Assembly: GCA_018287875.1 (NCBI GenBank)
Contig: JAGVVL010000009.1
Span: 3,906,001-3,970,000, forward strand
Length of the DNA: 64,000 bases
DNA from: Nigrospora sphaerica
Taxonomy: Eukaryota; Ascomycota; Sordariomycetes; Amphisphaeriales; Apiosporaceae
Direction of reading: 5' to 3'
Part shown: in pieces, positions 46,611-57,447 of the stretch
Layout of the letters: each line of letters starts with the position of its first letter
Position numbering within the stretch: the stretch's first letter is position 1
Notes under the pieces: model-generated
Databases searched by the model: none
The model's input: only the letters and a program-made list of their open reading frames with translations
What the model was told of the DNA's origin: nothing
Program-made: the position numbers and the translations under genes

Positions 46611-48597
46611 TCAGGCCTTCCGCTCAGGCCAGGCGTCATAGAGGCCCTCGTGCACCTCGACGGGGCCAAACTGCACGTCGCCGTCACCCTCCTGGACAAA
46701 GCGAACCTCGGTCGAGTTGGCGTACCAGGAGCTGTTGGTCGGCCACGGTGGTTAGCCTCGCGTCACTTTTTGTAAGAGGGGAAGCGGGAGGGAGGGAAGG
46801 GGCAAATACGTACCGGACCCAGGTGCCCAGGGCGAAGCGGTCGTTGGCGTGCACCTCGAGGATGGCGTTGTCGACGACAAGCAGCAGCTCCAGGGCCTCG
46901 ATCTGGCGGGCGCCGTCGCGCACCACGTCGAAGAGGCGCAGCCGGCCCGTCTCGTCGGTCGTCAGGATGCCGTCCGTCGTGGCCGCCGCGGCGCTCGTGC
47001 GCGACCGGTCGACGACGAGCGCCTCGCTGCCGAGGTCGTACGTGACCGTCGTGGCCTCGCGGTCCGACGCGAGGATCTGGAAGCCAACCTTGAGGGGGCG
47101 GCCGGCCGCGACGGCCGCGCGCGCCGCCGCGGGGAACCGGATGGTCGCGCGCAACGTGAAGAACTTGGACGCCGGCGAGCGCGCGAACGGCACCACGCCG
47201 TCGCCGCCCAGGACGCGCGCCGGCTCCGTCCACGAAGCCGCGGCGCGGTCGGCGAGGGCGGCCCGGGGCTCGCGCGCGATGGACTGGCGCAGCGTTACAA
47301 GGTCGACGGTGCCGTCGGCGCGGGCCGTCCGCTCGTCGACGCGCCAGGAGGCGCCCGCCTCCCGCGCGAGGGCGTTGTCGACGACGCCGACGATGCGGCC
47401 GCGGCTCAGCTCGCGCGGCAGCAGCAGGGCTCCCTTCCAGCCCTGCTGGGCCTCGGCGACGTGGGCCTGGTCGAAGTCGTCGCCCGTGAGCCAGACGTAG
47501 GTGACGAAGCGGTCGGGGGCGCCGCTCGCGCGCGACGCCCGCGCCGTCGCCGGCACCTCCTTGCCAGCCGCCGCGTAGGCCCCGGAGCCCCAGTCGAGCG
47601 TGCCGGCCATGGACGGCGTGAAGGCGGGTAGGCCGGTCGCGTTGTCGAGGCCGACCGTGCCCGCCGCCCAGAGCTGGTCGTGCTGGGTCGTGAGCTGCGG
47701 CGGCGCCGGCGCGCGGCTCCACTCGGTGCCCAAGGTGACGAAGACCTCGCCGGCGCGCGCGTCGTAGCCGGCCTCACTCAGGCCTACGACGCTGGCGGCC
47801 TCGAAGTTGAAGCCCCAGCGGCCGGCCCACGTGCCGTCGCCCCACGTCGTGTTGGCGGGCTCGTGGAAGAAGCGGCCGTGGTAGGTCCAGTTGGCAAAGA
47901 CGCCGGGCGCCGCCTGCTGATACAGGAACAGCGCCCCGCCGACGCCGTGCTCGCCTCCCGATACCACGGCGTACCAGGTGCCGTTGGGCGCGCCGAGCCG
48001 GGCGTCGAGCGCCGCGTGCTGGAACACGAAGGGGTCGCGGAAACCCGTGGCGTCGACGCCGTCGGGCGGGCCCGGGATGGCCGCGGGGCCCGGCAGCTTG
48101 TCGAAGGCTCGGCCCGTCTCGTCGGCGGCAACGGCGAGGGCCTGGACCTCGCTGCCGCGCTGGTAGGGGATGGTCCAGTGGATGGGCAGGTGGGAGACGG
48201 CCGTGTAGAGCAGCGTGGGCCGGCCGTCGAGGCCAGCGGGCACGACGGAGCCGTCGAAGACGGCGAGGGGGTCGAGGGCGCCGCCGGGCTCGATGAAGGG
48301 CGCCCCGCCCGCGCGCAGGTCGCGGTACGCCACTAGGTCGTCGGTCGTCGCCCCCGCGACGCCGTCGCCGTGCAGGAAGCCGACGTGGAACCGCCCCGTC
48401 GTCGGCGACACGTAGTGCATGCACGGGTCGTTGATGGGCCCCCGCGGCGGCAACACGTGCGCCCGCGGCCGCCAGAGCTTGTACAGGCTGCCTTCCGCCA
48501 GCGTCGTGAGGTTGGGCGGCGGCGCCGTCTGGTCGACGACGCCCGTGGGCACCGCCGCCGCGAGCGATGCGGCCGAGAGGAGCGAGGCCGTCTTCAT
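46611..48597 (-). CDS. secreted GH32 glycoside hydrolase (invertase/inulinase type)
   Basis: Two exons (48597-46814, 46731-46611) give 634 aa. The second exon supplies the true C-terminus (WYANSTEVRF...HEGLYDAWPERKA), typical of the GH32 beta-sandwich end. The N-terminus MKTASLLSAASLAAAVPTG is a signal peptide. GH32 landmarks: nucleophile Asp in G-P-I-N-D-P-C (replacing the textbook W-M-N-D-P-N-G), transition-state Asp in G-F-R-D-P-F, and a candidate acid/base Glu in G-F-N-F-E-A-A-S. The enzyme should hydrolyse beta-fructosides such as sucrose, inulin or levan outside the cell. A TATATATA at 48716-48723 lies about 120 bases upstream of the 48597 ATG but only 8 bases from an earlier in-frame ATG at 48708, so 48597 is chosen. 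The P-I-N-D-P-C variant marks a distinct fungal subgroup whose preferred substrate I cannot state. Confidence 0.88.
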
Positions 48598-49566
48598 GCT
48601 TTCTCCGTCGTCGGAGTCGGGTGCGCGAGGCGAGTGGGTAGGAGGGCTGTCAGGAGTCACGGCAGCGCCCGTGGCATGATGCTCCCCATCCCAAGCTTCC
48701 GGCGCCATGGGCGTGGTATATATAGAGGAAAACTCGCTCTGCCGATCGCCGGGCCGCTTGACGGTGACTTTCCTGGCGAGACCTGTCGACTACGCCGCGC
48801 GAAAGGATCCGACGTCTTTCGATAGCGCTCTCCGAGGCCCGCCGTTCATTGCTTTAGAGTTTCTCCCTCGATGTTGCCCGTTCATGGAGGATCGGCCGCG
48901 CACCCCACCGTTTACGTTTTCCGAGGCGGACAGCCCATCCATCCGCCCAGCCGGGACGCCAGAAGAAGAAGGGGCCAAGAGGGACAAGAGAGAAAAAGCG
49001 GCGCCGCCGCCTCTCAGACCATCCGACTCCACCGGCTATCGGCCCGTAACGAGCCTCCGCCCTTGGCGTCCATCGTCCTCGGGCCACTGCCGGGCAAAAA
49101 GCAGGCGAACTAAAGCCCGCAGGGCAATCATCATCTTACGGGCTAGGACGTGCGGACGCGGATGTGACGTATTGCCCCTCCATAGCGTTATATCCCTTTC
49201 GCAGCCTTTTGACGCGGGAAAATGCGATTTTCCGAAAAGGCGGCGCATGACCACGGACTATACGCCCCCCTTTCAAATAAGCATCGCCGGGTAACACCGT
49301 GATGATCATCATTACACTAATGCACGCTGTGGTCCAGTCAGCCACTTCGCGCCGAGGCATTGATCGACTAGCGTTTGAATACGACAGACGATGATGTACA
49401 TTCTCGATATTCGATACACAGCTCTGCTGGCCAGAACTAGGAAGGAAGGGGGGGAGGGGCGCCTCCTGGGCGCCGGAAGCAAGTCAGAGCTCGCCCGTGG
49501 ACCTTGTAACTATCCTGCTCTCTCGTCTCTTTTCTTTTGGGTTTCCTCGCCATCGAACCGAGTCCC
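48598..49566. promoter_or_regulatory. GH32 promoter and RSM22 3' flank
   Basis: Contains the minus-strand TATA box of the GH32 gene (48716-48723). Several short frames show no domain. No further gene is supported. Confidence 0.45.
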
Positions 49567-52197
49567 CTACGACTCGGGCTCCTTCTCGAGCGGAATGCCG
49601 AGGGTGCGGGCGATGACTTGGTAGTTGCGGCTCCGCGTCTTCTTGCCCTTGCGGCGGCTGCGTTCGGGGGCGACGCCGGGGCTACGGCCGCCTTCGGTCG
49701 TCTTGCCCGTGTCCATGTCCATGTTGACCACGCTGGGGCCCGACTTCTTGTTCAGGGCCTGGGCACGCATGTCGCGGACACCGCCGTCGTTGGGCGCCAC
49801 GCCGCCCTTGCCGAGGCGGACGGGTCGCTGCACCCGCGTCTTGGCGCCCAGTGCCCAGAGGTCGCCCCATTTGGCCTTGCGCGCGTCGTGGTACGCCTGC
49901 CGGCTAAAGCTCTTGGGTACCGTCCAGCGCTCGATCGTGCCCGCCGGCGTGCACAGGTCGAACGTCACGTGCCCCTGCCGCTTCAGCGGCTGCATGATGT
50001 TGCGCGGCAGCGCCAGCGGGTTCGGCGCCGAGGCAGCCTTCTCGAAGCCTTTAAACGCCGCCGCCGTCGAGTCCTTACCCGAGGTTTCCCGCTGCGCCGG
50101 CGTCGGCGAGGTCGGCGTCACGCCGCGCTGAACGGCGATAAAGGAGAAGTCGACGTCCTCGTGGTTGCGGTGCGCTGCGTTCAGGATCTGCTGCAGGAAG
50201 GGCGGCCGATGGAATCGCTGGCTGAAGTGGCAGAAGTCCTTGCGGCCATGGGCCAACCCGGGCGTGAGATACATGGGGCACTTTGTGTGGTTGGTGCAAG
50301 GCGCAATGATCATTCCCGGCTCGCGGATGCGTCTTTTTTCCGGCTCGATTTCCAGTAGGGGCTGCGGGTCCGATGTTGGCGACTCGATGAACTCGTCCAG
50401 GAGGCGCTGGCGGACGTCGGCAACAGCCTCAAAGCCACGCGGCATTCCCTTCTCGAGCACGATCAACACGCCACCATCGGGCGACAGCATCTCCCACAGG
50501 TTGTCGAGCAGGTCCCGGCGCTGGTAGTCCTGTTTCAGGGGCAGCAACTGGTGCGACGCAATGATGACATCGTACATCTTGCGAGGCTGCGGTACTTCAG
50601 AGCCGTCCAGCTTCTCGGGGTGATCGCCCGAGTGCAGATAGTCGGGCAGTCGCGGCAGGAACGTGGTGTTGTCCAGGAATCGTGAGACGCGGTGGCGAAG
50701 ATGATCCGACCCAACCACGACCGTCTTTTTGCCAGGGGGGCCGAAAGTTGCTCCTTTGGACCCAGTGCCGTGCAAAAGCTCATATTCGGCTTTTAGGACC
50801 TGCTCCCATGCCGCCATTCCACCACCGGCCGTTCCAACATCCAACACACGAGGGCCTTCGCCGTTGCCGCGGGCGAGGAGGCTATGCAGCCACTGAGGGC
50901 CCATGCGTCTCCGAATCTCCACGAGCACGCTCATGGTGGAGGCATACATGCCCGGAAGGTTCGTCGCAATGTAGGCGTCGGCGTTGATCTCGTTCATCCT
51001 GTGGTGGCCGGCCTGCATGGCGATGGGGTTCTGGCGGCCCTTGCTCTTGCCAATCTGCGGGGTGGCGACCGAGTCGGGCAGTCCGACGCCGCCAAAGGCC
51101 CTTTCAGCAGCCTCTTGCACATGCTTGTGATCGGAGCGGCCCAGAAGCTGAGTGATGGGTTCGACAAAAGATGCTTTAGGTAGCTCAATGGTGCTCGGGT
51201 TGGTCTTCCAATGGCCCATCTCGGTAAACTCGTGAACACGGGATGTTCGACCAAACTCGGCATCCGGAACCTCGCGTTGTTCATCAATGTCCTCTTCGTG
51301 CCTCTCCCATTCCTCCTGTTCCTCGCCAGGTTCCTCTTCTTCGCCCTCCAAGGATGCCTCTGCTTCCCGCCGAGCTGACTCCTCCTCCAAAGCTTCTTCA
51401 GCCTCGGCTGTACGCAGGGTGGCGCGCTCAAAGTCCTTCTGGAGTTTCATGAGAGCATCGAATTCACGCTGGTTTCGCGCCACCGCTTTGACGTAGTCGA
51501 CGCCAGCATCGGACGGCATGCTCACGTCGTTGACCTCAGCATCAGCTGCAGTCGAGACACCAAATTCCTCGGCGGCGAGGGCCACCTCGGCAGGATCGGG
51601 CGCCGTCTGTTCCACATGGTATTCGATTTCCTCCAACTCACCCTGGTCATTCTCTTTCAGAATGACGTTCCGATTCTTCACAAAGACGTATTTGTGGGCT
51701 TCAGAAAGCAAGGCCTTCTCGATGGGCATGCCGATGTCTTCGGGACGGGTTGCGCGAAGCGGCTTGCCGTAAAGTCGTATATAAAGTTTCAGTTCGGCCT
51801 CATTCAGGTAACCCTCGGGCAGGGTATCGCCAAACTGGTGCTTGGTCTGCCGTACTACCAGTTCGATATCGCTAAGCTTCGCGTTGGTGACCGGCGGTTC
51901 CTCGACAGCCAGCACCTCTTCGACGACAGCTGCATCTTCAAAAGCCTCGGGCGGCGTCGAAGGGTCGGTATTCGGGTTGGGCCGCACGTCTTGGGGCTGG
52001 CAGCGCGTGGTCGTGAATGGCCTTGCAGACTGTGACACCCTGAGGGGCAGCGTCCTCGTTCGCAGAATGCGACTGGACGTGAGTGGGGTAGGTCGCGATG
52101 GTCGAACCACTGTAGAAGCGAATCCGTTCTCGAAGATGTTCAGCAGATGCGCCCGGCACTGCGGGCACGCCTTCTGGGCTTTCCTCGCCGCCAACAT
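49567..52197 (-). CDS. RSM22: mitochondrial small-subunit ribosome assembly protein Rsm22 (METTL17 family)
   Basis: An intronless frame of 876 aa from the ATG at 52197; the open frame continues 53 codons upstream to 52356, but the inner start begins a basic, acid-poor presequence-like N-terminus (MLAARKAQKACPQCRAHLL). The protein has an acidic coiled segment (about 270-320, Glu-rich), then the Rsm22 core: YASTMSVLVEIRRRMG and the SAM-binding glycine loop VLDVGTAGGGMAAWEQV (about 450), followed by a cysteine cluster CTNHTKCPMY...KDFCHFSQRFHRPPF (about 630-660) that fits the conserved metal or Fe-S site. Rsm22/METTL17 binds the mitochondrial 37S subunit during assembly and is needed for mitochondrial translation. 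The C-terminal 120 residues are basic (RRKGKKTRSRNYQ), as expected for rRNA contact. Confidence 0.88.
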   Translation of the reverse strand: MLAARKAQKACPQCRAHLLNIFENGFASTVVRPSRPTPLTSSRILRTRTLPLRVSQSARPFTTTRCQPQDVRPNPNTDPSTPPEAFEDAAVVEEVLAVEEPPVTNAKLSDIELVVRQTKHQFGDTLPEGYLNEAELKLYIRLYGKPLRATRPEDIGMPIEKALLSEAHKYVFVKNRNVILKENDQGELEEIEYHVEQTAPDPAEVALAAEEFGVSTAADAEVNDVSMPSDAGVDYVKAVARNQREFDALMKLQKDFERATLRTAEAEEALEEESARREAEASLEGEEEEPGEEQEEWERHEEDIDEQREVPDAEFGRTSRVHEFTEMGHWKTNPSTIELPKASFVEPITQLLGRSDHKHVQEAAERAFGGVGLPDSVATPQIGKSKGRQNPIAMQAGHHRMNEINADAYIATNLPGMYASTMSVLVEIRRRMGPQWLHSLLARGNGEGPRVLDVGTAGGGMAAWEQVLKAEYELLHGTGSKGATFGPPGKKTVVVGSDHLRHRVSRFLDNTTFLPRLPDYLHSGDHPEKLDGSEVPQPRKMYDVIIASHQLLPLKQDYQRRDLLDNLWEMLSPDGGVLIVLEKGMPRGFEAVADVRQRLLDEFIESPTSDPQPLLEIEPEKRRIREPGMIIAPCTNHTKCPMYLTPGLAHGRKDFCHFSQRFHRPPFLQQILNAAHRNHEDVDFSFIAVQRGVTPTSPTPAQRETSGKDSTAAAFKGFEKAASAPNPLALPRNIMQPLKRQGHVTFDLCTPAGTIERWTVPKSFSRQAYHDARKAKWGDLWALGAKTRVQRPVRLGKGGVAPNDGGVRDMRAQALNKKSGPSVVNMDMDTGKTTEGGRSPGVAPERSRRKGKKTRSRNYQVIARTLGIPLEKEPES

Positions 52198-52713
52198 GAC
52201 GCCGCCTGGTGAAATATGGCCCGAACGGCTTTCTTCTTCTTCCGGGAGAATGGAAATAGGGCCTGTTGTTGGAACAGGCTGCTCTTTATGAGCAGAGAGC
52301 TTTCTGACTTTTGAAGCTCGAAATTTAGGGAAAGGCCCGTGCTGGGTGGCAACCAAGGGTCTAGTTTACGAGAAACTGGGACCGGGCCAATCAGACTAGC
52401 TACATTCCTCATCCCTCCACCGGCTTCTGGATTATGCTTCAACTTTGGATGCATGCTGTCGGTCACTCAACTCGGCATGTGGCAAGTACCAAACCGGTCC
52501 GTGAGTGCAGTAGAAGTGGACACACGCTTCCCTTCGGTATAGAGAACCAGACGGCCAAAGGACACGACAATGTGGCTCGAGTGGCAAGCGACACGTAGGG
52601 TGCACGAGTGGCTACACGTACATACATATGTAGGAAGCAGAAGCAAGTCGAGGTAAATGGAAATTATTATAACGGCAAACGCTCAATCCAGCAGCTCGAC
52701 ACACTCGTCCCCA
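52198..52713. other. RSM22 upstream region and thioredoxin 3' flank
   Basis: Half a kilobase between two minus-strand genes. No supported gene or motif. Confidence 0.4.
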
Positions 52714-53531
52714 TTAGCTGCCACCCAGGTCGGCCAGGGTCCGGACGCCGGCGCCGGGACGCGGTGCACCCTTCGAGGCAGCTGGGCCCCCAACCTTCTG
52801 CCCACCCGATCCTCTTCCAAAGATCTGGTCGCGTGGTTTGTGCACATTGAAGTCGGAGTTTTCAGCGGCCTTGTAGGGGTCAAACTGATAGACGGGTTAG
52901 CCTCACCTAAGGCGCAGCGCATCAATGACCGGACTTACCGAGAACAGCGAAACGAGGTACAGGCCAATAAACGTCAGGATAGCGTTCAAGAATTTGAAGG
53001 AATCGAAGCGCCAAGCCGAAGGTCGACCCAGGGTTTGTCCGCCAGCGCGACGGGGCGGGGCACCGGACGAACCGCCGAGGGTGCGGCCGGGGGTGTGGAA
53101 GGAGGCGCCGGCGGCAGCGGTGCCGGCCAGCTTGACGGCCTTTTCGACAGCGGCGGTCAGGGCGGGGGGGTTCGCGCCCTGAATGGTCTCGATGACGGAG
53201 CCGTTCTTGAAGATGAGGAAGGTAGGCATGGCGCGCACGCCGTGAGCCTGGGCGATGGGCTGCTGGTTGTCGACGTTGACCTTGCAGAAGGTAATCTTGC
53301 CCGGCTTGGAGTACTTGGTCGACAGCGATTCGAAGGTGGGCGCAATTATCTTGCAGGGGCCGCACCAGTCGGCGTAGACTACCCGAGGCAACGGTTAGTA
53401 TAACGCGGGGGAGCGGGAGCGTGTCGGGCGACCGAGAGCGCGGGATGCATACAGTCAGTCACGACGATGGTCGACGACCCCAGAATGCGCTGCCACTCAT
53501 TCTGGGAGCTGATGTTGACTGTGGCGCTCAT
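52714..53531 (-). CDS. thioredoxin-domain protein with C-terminal membrane anchor
   Basis: Three exons (53531-53453, 53378-52939, 52884-52714) join in phase to 229 aa. Residues 1-105 are a complete thioredoxin fold: a start MSATVNISSQNEWQ, active site W-C32-G-P-C35 straddling the first intron region, FCKVNVDNQQ, then cis-Pro in VRAMPTFLIFKNG. A Gly/Arg-rich spacer (about 130-155) leads to a hydrophobic helix (ILTFIGLYLVSLFS, about 160-173) and a polar, Gly-rich tail of 56 residues ending LADLGGS that is encoded by the last exon. The redox domain should reduce disulfides. The single late helix predicts tail-proximal anchoring in an internal membrane (ER or mitochondrial outer), with the tail reminiscent of Gly/Arg-rich ends of small membrane proteins. 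It is divergent from the SPOUT methyltransferase gene. Confidence 0.87.
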
Positions 53532-54170
53532 CTTGCTGCGTCGGTGGATCGGCTCGTGTCGTGCGTGGCCGCGGGTCGCGGGCCAATACGTTGCGATCAG
53601 TGAGTTCGTGACCGTTGTCGGATGGGAGAGTGGTGGTGGTCGCTGGTGGCAGGGCTGGATAAGCCGAAATCAGGCAACGAGATGGATAGGTAGACCTATG
53701 GTGGAGAGAGGGAGAGGGAAAGGCTGAAATCCAGCCGTCGGTGATGGAACAGGCACGACGGGACGGGATGCGACAGCTGGCCATTCGCCCCTCCACTTTC
53801 CCCTTCACATCGTCCCGACCGTCCCCCCCACCTGGAGCTGCCACAAAGCCAATGCTGACTTCAGTGAACACGGGGAACTGCAGGGGTCCGTACGCGGTGG
53901 TCAGGGCATCGCAAAGCCTAAGCTGCCCCGGGTAGGCGGTCGCCCGTGATTGACCGATAAGCTTCCCAGGCGCGGCAGAAAAGCGTCCAGGGCCAAATTT
54001 TTGGGGGATTGCGATGCTTCCATACTTGCAGGCTCAGCTGGTTGCGACCGAGATCTGATTGCCTGCCCAAGACACACAAAACCTCGTACGTCACTTGTTA
54101 AGAGCCGGTTGTCACCACTCATACGCCTGGGTACTTCCCGATTTGGCAGTTTGCGATCCCATAGCCGATC
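53532..54170. promoter_or_regulatory. divergent promoter, thioredoxin (-) and SPOUT methyltransferase (+)
   Basis: 640 bases with no supported gene; both flanking genes start from it. No clear TATA box, as is common for housekeeping genes. Confidence 0.5.
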
Positions 54171-55317
54171 ATGTCTCACGACGAGAGAACTCACAAGGTT
54201 GCTCCAACCCTACGCCAACTTCCACTCCTCGCGCCCGCATTCTAACCAGGGCCGCAGAAACGGAGGTTAAACATCGACGAGGCCGATACCTCAGCCGGCC
54301 GTGCCTGGACCATCTCGATTGCCGTTCCCGGCAGTATAGTCGATATGTAAGGCTTGTGTGCCTACCCGGCCTCCCTCACCTCGCTTCCACGCATAGATGC
54401 ATGGGCTGACCCACGGGCCCTCGCGCCACTCCAGCTGCCGCCGCGATGACCAGCGCGTCAGCATCGTGAACCACCTGGCGCGGGCCGCCGCCGTGTTCGG
54501 CATCGACGAGATCGTAGTGTTCGACGACACGCCGGTGGACAAGCGGCCGCGCGATACGGACCCCGAGAGCTACATGGGCGAGACGGACCCGTGCCGCTAC
54601 GTCGAGCACCAGCTCAACTACCTCGAGGTGCCGCCCTTCATGCGCAAGGTCCTGATGCCGCTGCACCCCAACCTGCGCGGCGCCGGCCTGCTGCCTTCCC
54701 TCGACCTGCCTTCGCACCCCAACCCCCAGGACTGGCTGCCCTACCGCGAGGGCGTCACCACCTCGCAGCGGCCGCCCGGCAAGATAGGCGGCACCGTTGT
54801 GGACATCGGCCGCAAGGCCACCGTTACCATCAAGGAAGACATCCCGCCCAACACGCGCATCACGCTGCGCATGGATGACCACGACGAGACGAGCGGCGTC
54901 CCCGTCCACCCCGACGCCCCGCGCACCGAGGGTGGTCTCAACTGGGGCTACAAAGTGCGCCGGTGCGCTTCGCTGGCCGCCGTGTTCGAGGAATGCCCCT
55001 ACGAGGACGGCTACGATCTCAGCGTCGGCACATCCGAGCGCGGGACCCCGATTCGCCAAGCCATATCCGACAAGAAGGCCAAGGATCTGTCACAATTCAA
55101 CCACCTGCTGGTGGTCTTCGGCGGTCCGCGCGGTCTAGAGTACGCCGCCGAGAACGACCCCACCCTGCAGGAGGCTGGAATTATTCGAGGCAAGACAAAG
55201 GAGCTCTTTGACCACTGGGTAAATATACTGCCGAAGCAAGCCTGTCGCGCTGTTCGGACCGACGAGGCCGTCTTCATTGGCATGACGGGTCTGTCGAGAC
55301 TATGGGAAGATAAATGA
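54171..55317 (+). CDS. SPOUT1/C9orf114-type putative RNA methyltransferase
   Basis: Three exons (54171-54197, 54258-54346, 54435-55317) join in phase to 332 aa. The tiny first exon (9 codons, MSHDERTHK) links to KRRLNIDEAD and then AWTISIAVPGSIVD, the conserved family opening. Next come IVNHLARAAAVFGIDEIVVFDD, PCRYVEHQLNYLEVPPFMRKVLMPLHP, LPYREGVT, a small inserted OB-like beta domain (about 140-200, GGTVVDIGRKATVTI) and the C-terminal knot segments LLVVFGGPRGLEYA and NILPKQACRAVRTDEAVFIGMTGL. These are the SPOUT-fold motifs for SAM binding of PF02598 proteins. Human SPOUT1 is a nuclear and spindle-associated RNA methyltransferase; the fungal role is less known, probably rRNA or tRNA. Exon 1 is the least certain part; exons 2 and 3 are firm. 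Confidence 0.87.
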
Positions 55318-55733
55318 TGATTTACTGCGATACCTTCCAGAACCACGTAGCAACAGAGCACCAGGCCGCCCGCGAATTTTATGTGGCATTGTGCGTGCAC
55401 AATAGCGATGCATTTGCCCGCCACCTGTGTATGAGGCCTACTGGGACGTTCCGCGGTCTGGCTGGGTAGAAATGTGGTGCATTATCCGGGCTCCCCAGGC
55501 CGATTGCCCGCAGATTGTGTCAGGAGCACTGAGTGGGGATCTGGGAGGCTTTGCTGCCCTCGGCGGTTGGAAATACTTATCGGCACATATCAATACTCCA
55601 ACTCTGCATGGCTCCTGAATTACAGCTTCTGCACTTATACACCAAAGACTGGATAAAGTGCTTCCTTGGTCGAGTAGCATGTTCCCGCTGGTAGAGCAGC
55701 AGTGGATTACCCCAGCACAATGAAAGACTGGTA
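55318..55733. other. convergent intergenic region
   Basis: Lies between the stop of the SPOUT gene (+) and that of the PNPOx-like gene (-). Nothing recognised. Confidence 0.4.
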
Positions 55734-56722
55734 TTATCCACCATTTACATCTGCACCACCAGCATTCTCTGCTGGTACCAGCACCCAGTCACGAACGCCG
55801 CCCTTCCAATCACTTGTCCGTACGTCGGCGATCTTGACGACGATAACGCGGACTTCGTCGCCGGCAAGGAAGACCTCGCGACCGCAGTCGCCGGCCTCGT
55901 CGCCCTCACGGTGGTTGAGCAGGGGGCTGGGCGCGTCGGACTCGAACGTGTTGTTTTCGAGGTGCTGCTTGCGGTAGAATGCCTCCTCTTCTGAGCCGCT
56001 GGGCACCAGGGCCGCCGTGCCGTTGATGGTGGCGCTGATGCTGCTGATGGCCGAGTTGTTCAGGTCGAGAAGCAGCGAGGCTAAACTCGAGTGGTGCTCC
56101 GTTCGCGAGGGTGAGCCGCCGCCCGAGGGCCTTCGCCCCTGTGTGGGCGGTCGGTGCGAGACCCCTGTGAAGCGAGGCAGGTTAGCCCATGATTACACAC
56201 ATATGCGGTCGTGTACAAGATGTTGCACAGAGGGGGACACATATGGGCTCCCGCAAAAGCACGCTACACCACGGCGGTGCTTCCTTCACGACTTGCGCAC
56301 GACACCTGCGTGCGGAACACGGCGACGACCCCAGAGCTGCAGAGTGGAGGGTGGAACATACAGTCATGCACCAGTAGCGACACGTTCGGGTTCTCGACGA
56401 GGTTGTTGGTCTTCTTGGACGACGGGTTCGTCGTCATCACAATAACGGGAGCATGCGGCGAGAAACGGGACGACGGCAGGTACGTATAGTTCATGAGCGA
56501 GACATGCGGCTGGTTATTGGTGCACGTGGCCAGGTGAAGCTGTCGGCGCGATCCGGTCAGCCGTCTCGACTAGCAGAACAGACCGGGGGAGCGAGAGAGG
56601 GGGTTACGCACGAAGCGTGCATTCTCCAGACATTGCACGACATCAGGGGGCAGCGCCGACACGACCTGTTTATGAGTGTCGCCGGCCGAGGCCTCGTGGC
56701 GCATCGGGATGTGTGCGGCCAT
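55734..56722 (-). CDS. pyridoxamine-5'-phosphate-oxidase-like FMN-binding split-barrel protein
   Basis: Three exons (56722-56612, 56539-56362, 56164-55734) join in phase to 239 aa. The first exon ends in LPPDVVQCLENARF, leading into LHLATCTNNQPHVSLMNYTYLP, then VIVMTTNPSSKKTNNLVENPNVSLLVHDWVSHR: strands of a split beta-barrel with the family's T..K..N-L..N-P-x-V-S-L-L pattern that packs against FMN phosphate. The third exon begins with a low-complexity loop and continues LASLLLDLNNSAISSISATINGTAALV and AFYRKQHLENN, ending with a strand pair (VRVIVVKIADVRTSDWKGGVRDW). The length fits fungal PNPOx-like proteins of unknown substrate; it lacks the C-terminal R-x-H/pyridoxine site expected of true PNP oxidase, so a role in vitamin B6 salvage is not assured. 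Shares a divergent promoter with the carboxylase gene. Confidence 0.84.
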
Positions 56723-57447
56723 GGTGTTTCAGTGATGGTGACGGGCGGGCGTGGCGCCGCGGGCCGGGACGATGGGTAGAGGGAGTTGGTGATGGAGGGC
56801 AATAGCTGACACAGAGCCCGACCTACGACGGGGTTTGGCGGGTGGTTGGCAAGTTGGGTGGATGGTCTGCAGAGCTTTGGCTAGAGATTAGCGGCGGGCA
56901 GATGCCGTACGGCAACTTACCGATGGAGGGGCAGCAACGCGACAGGGGACATCGGACGCTATGACGATGCGGGGGAGCGCGCGAGATGGGGTTCCCGCTC
57001 CATTCTGATGGTCAACATGCCGAACCGATAAGGACAAGGGGCATTCACGCTGGCAGCCCGAGTGGCATTGGCTTCCCACCCCATGGTCCGCAGTCGACGC
57101 TGGAGCCAAAGCTGAAGCGAAGCTGAAGACGGTAACGGATGGGAAACGGGCTGGGCGGGGGAACGGCTAGACCAAGAGACTACAGGGTACCCGGACTCCG
57201 TACCTACCTAGTACTACCCAAGCCCGCAACGCCGTCGCGTCCCCTTCTGTCGGCATTGAACGGCATGGCGCATAGCATCGGCTCCGTGAACCACCACCAA
57301 GGGCATCTCTCATCCGAGGTATGTCGTGTGGTGGACCCTCTACCCTACGAGACTGTCCTTCCGCGCCCATGTCACAGGCGAAGAGAATTGCATCCAGCTC
57401 TTGCTTGCATCCCATAGAGCCCAATTGAACACACGTCCGACCTCGAG
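56723..57447. promoter_or_regulatory. divergent promoter, PNPOx-like (-) and MCC alpha (+)
   Basis: 725 bases without a supported gene between two starts. No distinctive operator was recognised. Confidence 0.45.

Noticed and set aside
46849..48336. Long plus-strand frames (260 and 218 codons)
   Set aside because: They lie antisense to the GH32 gene and arise from its high third-position GC; no motif.
48598..48708. Upstream in-frame ATG of the GH32 gene at 48708
   Set aside because: A TATA-like element lies only 8 bases before it, and the next ATG (48597) opens a proper signal peptide.
54397..54434. ATG at 54397 as start of the SPOUT methyltransferase
   Set aside because: The conserved opening AWTISIAVPGSIV lies upstream in another exon, and a CAG acceptor at 54434 joins in phase.
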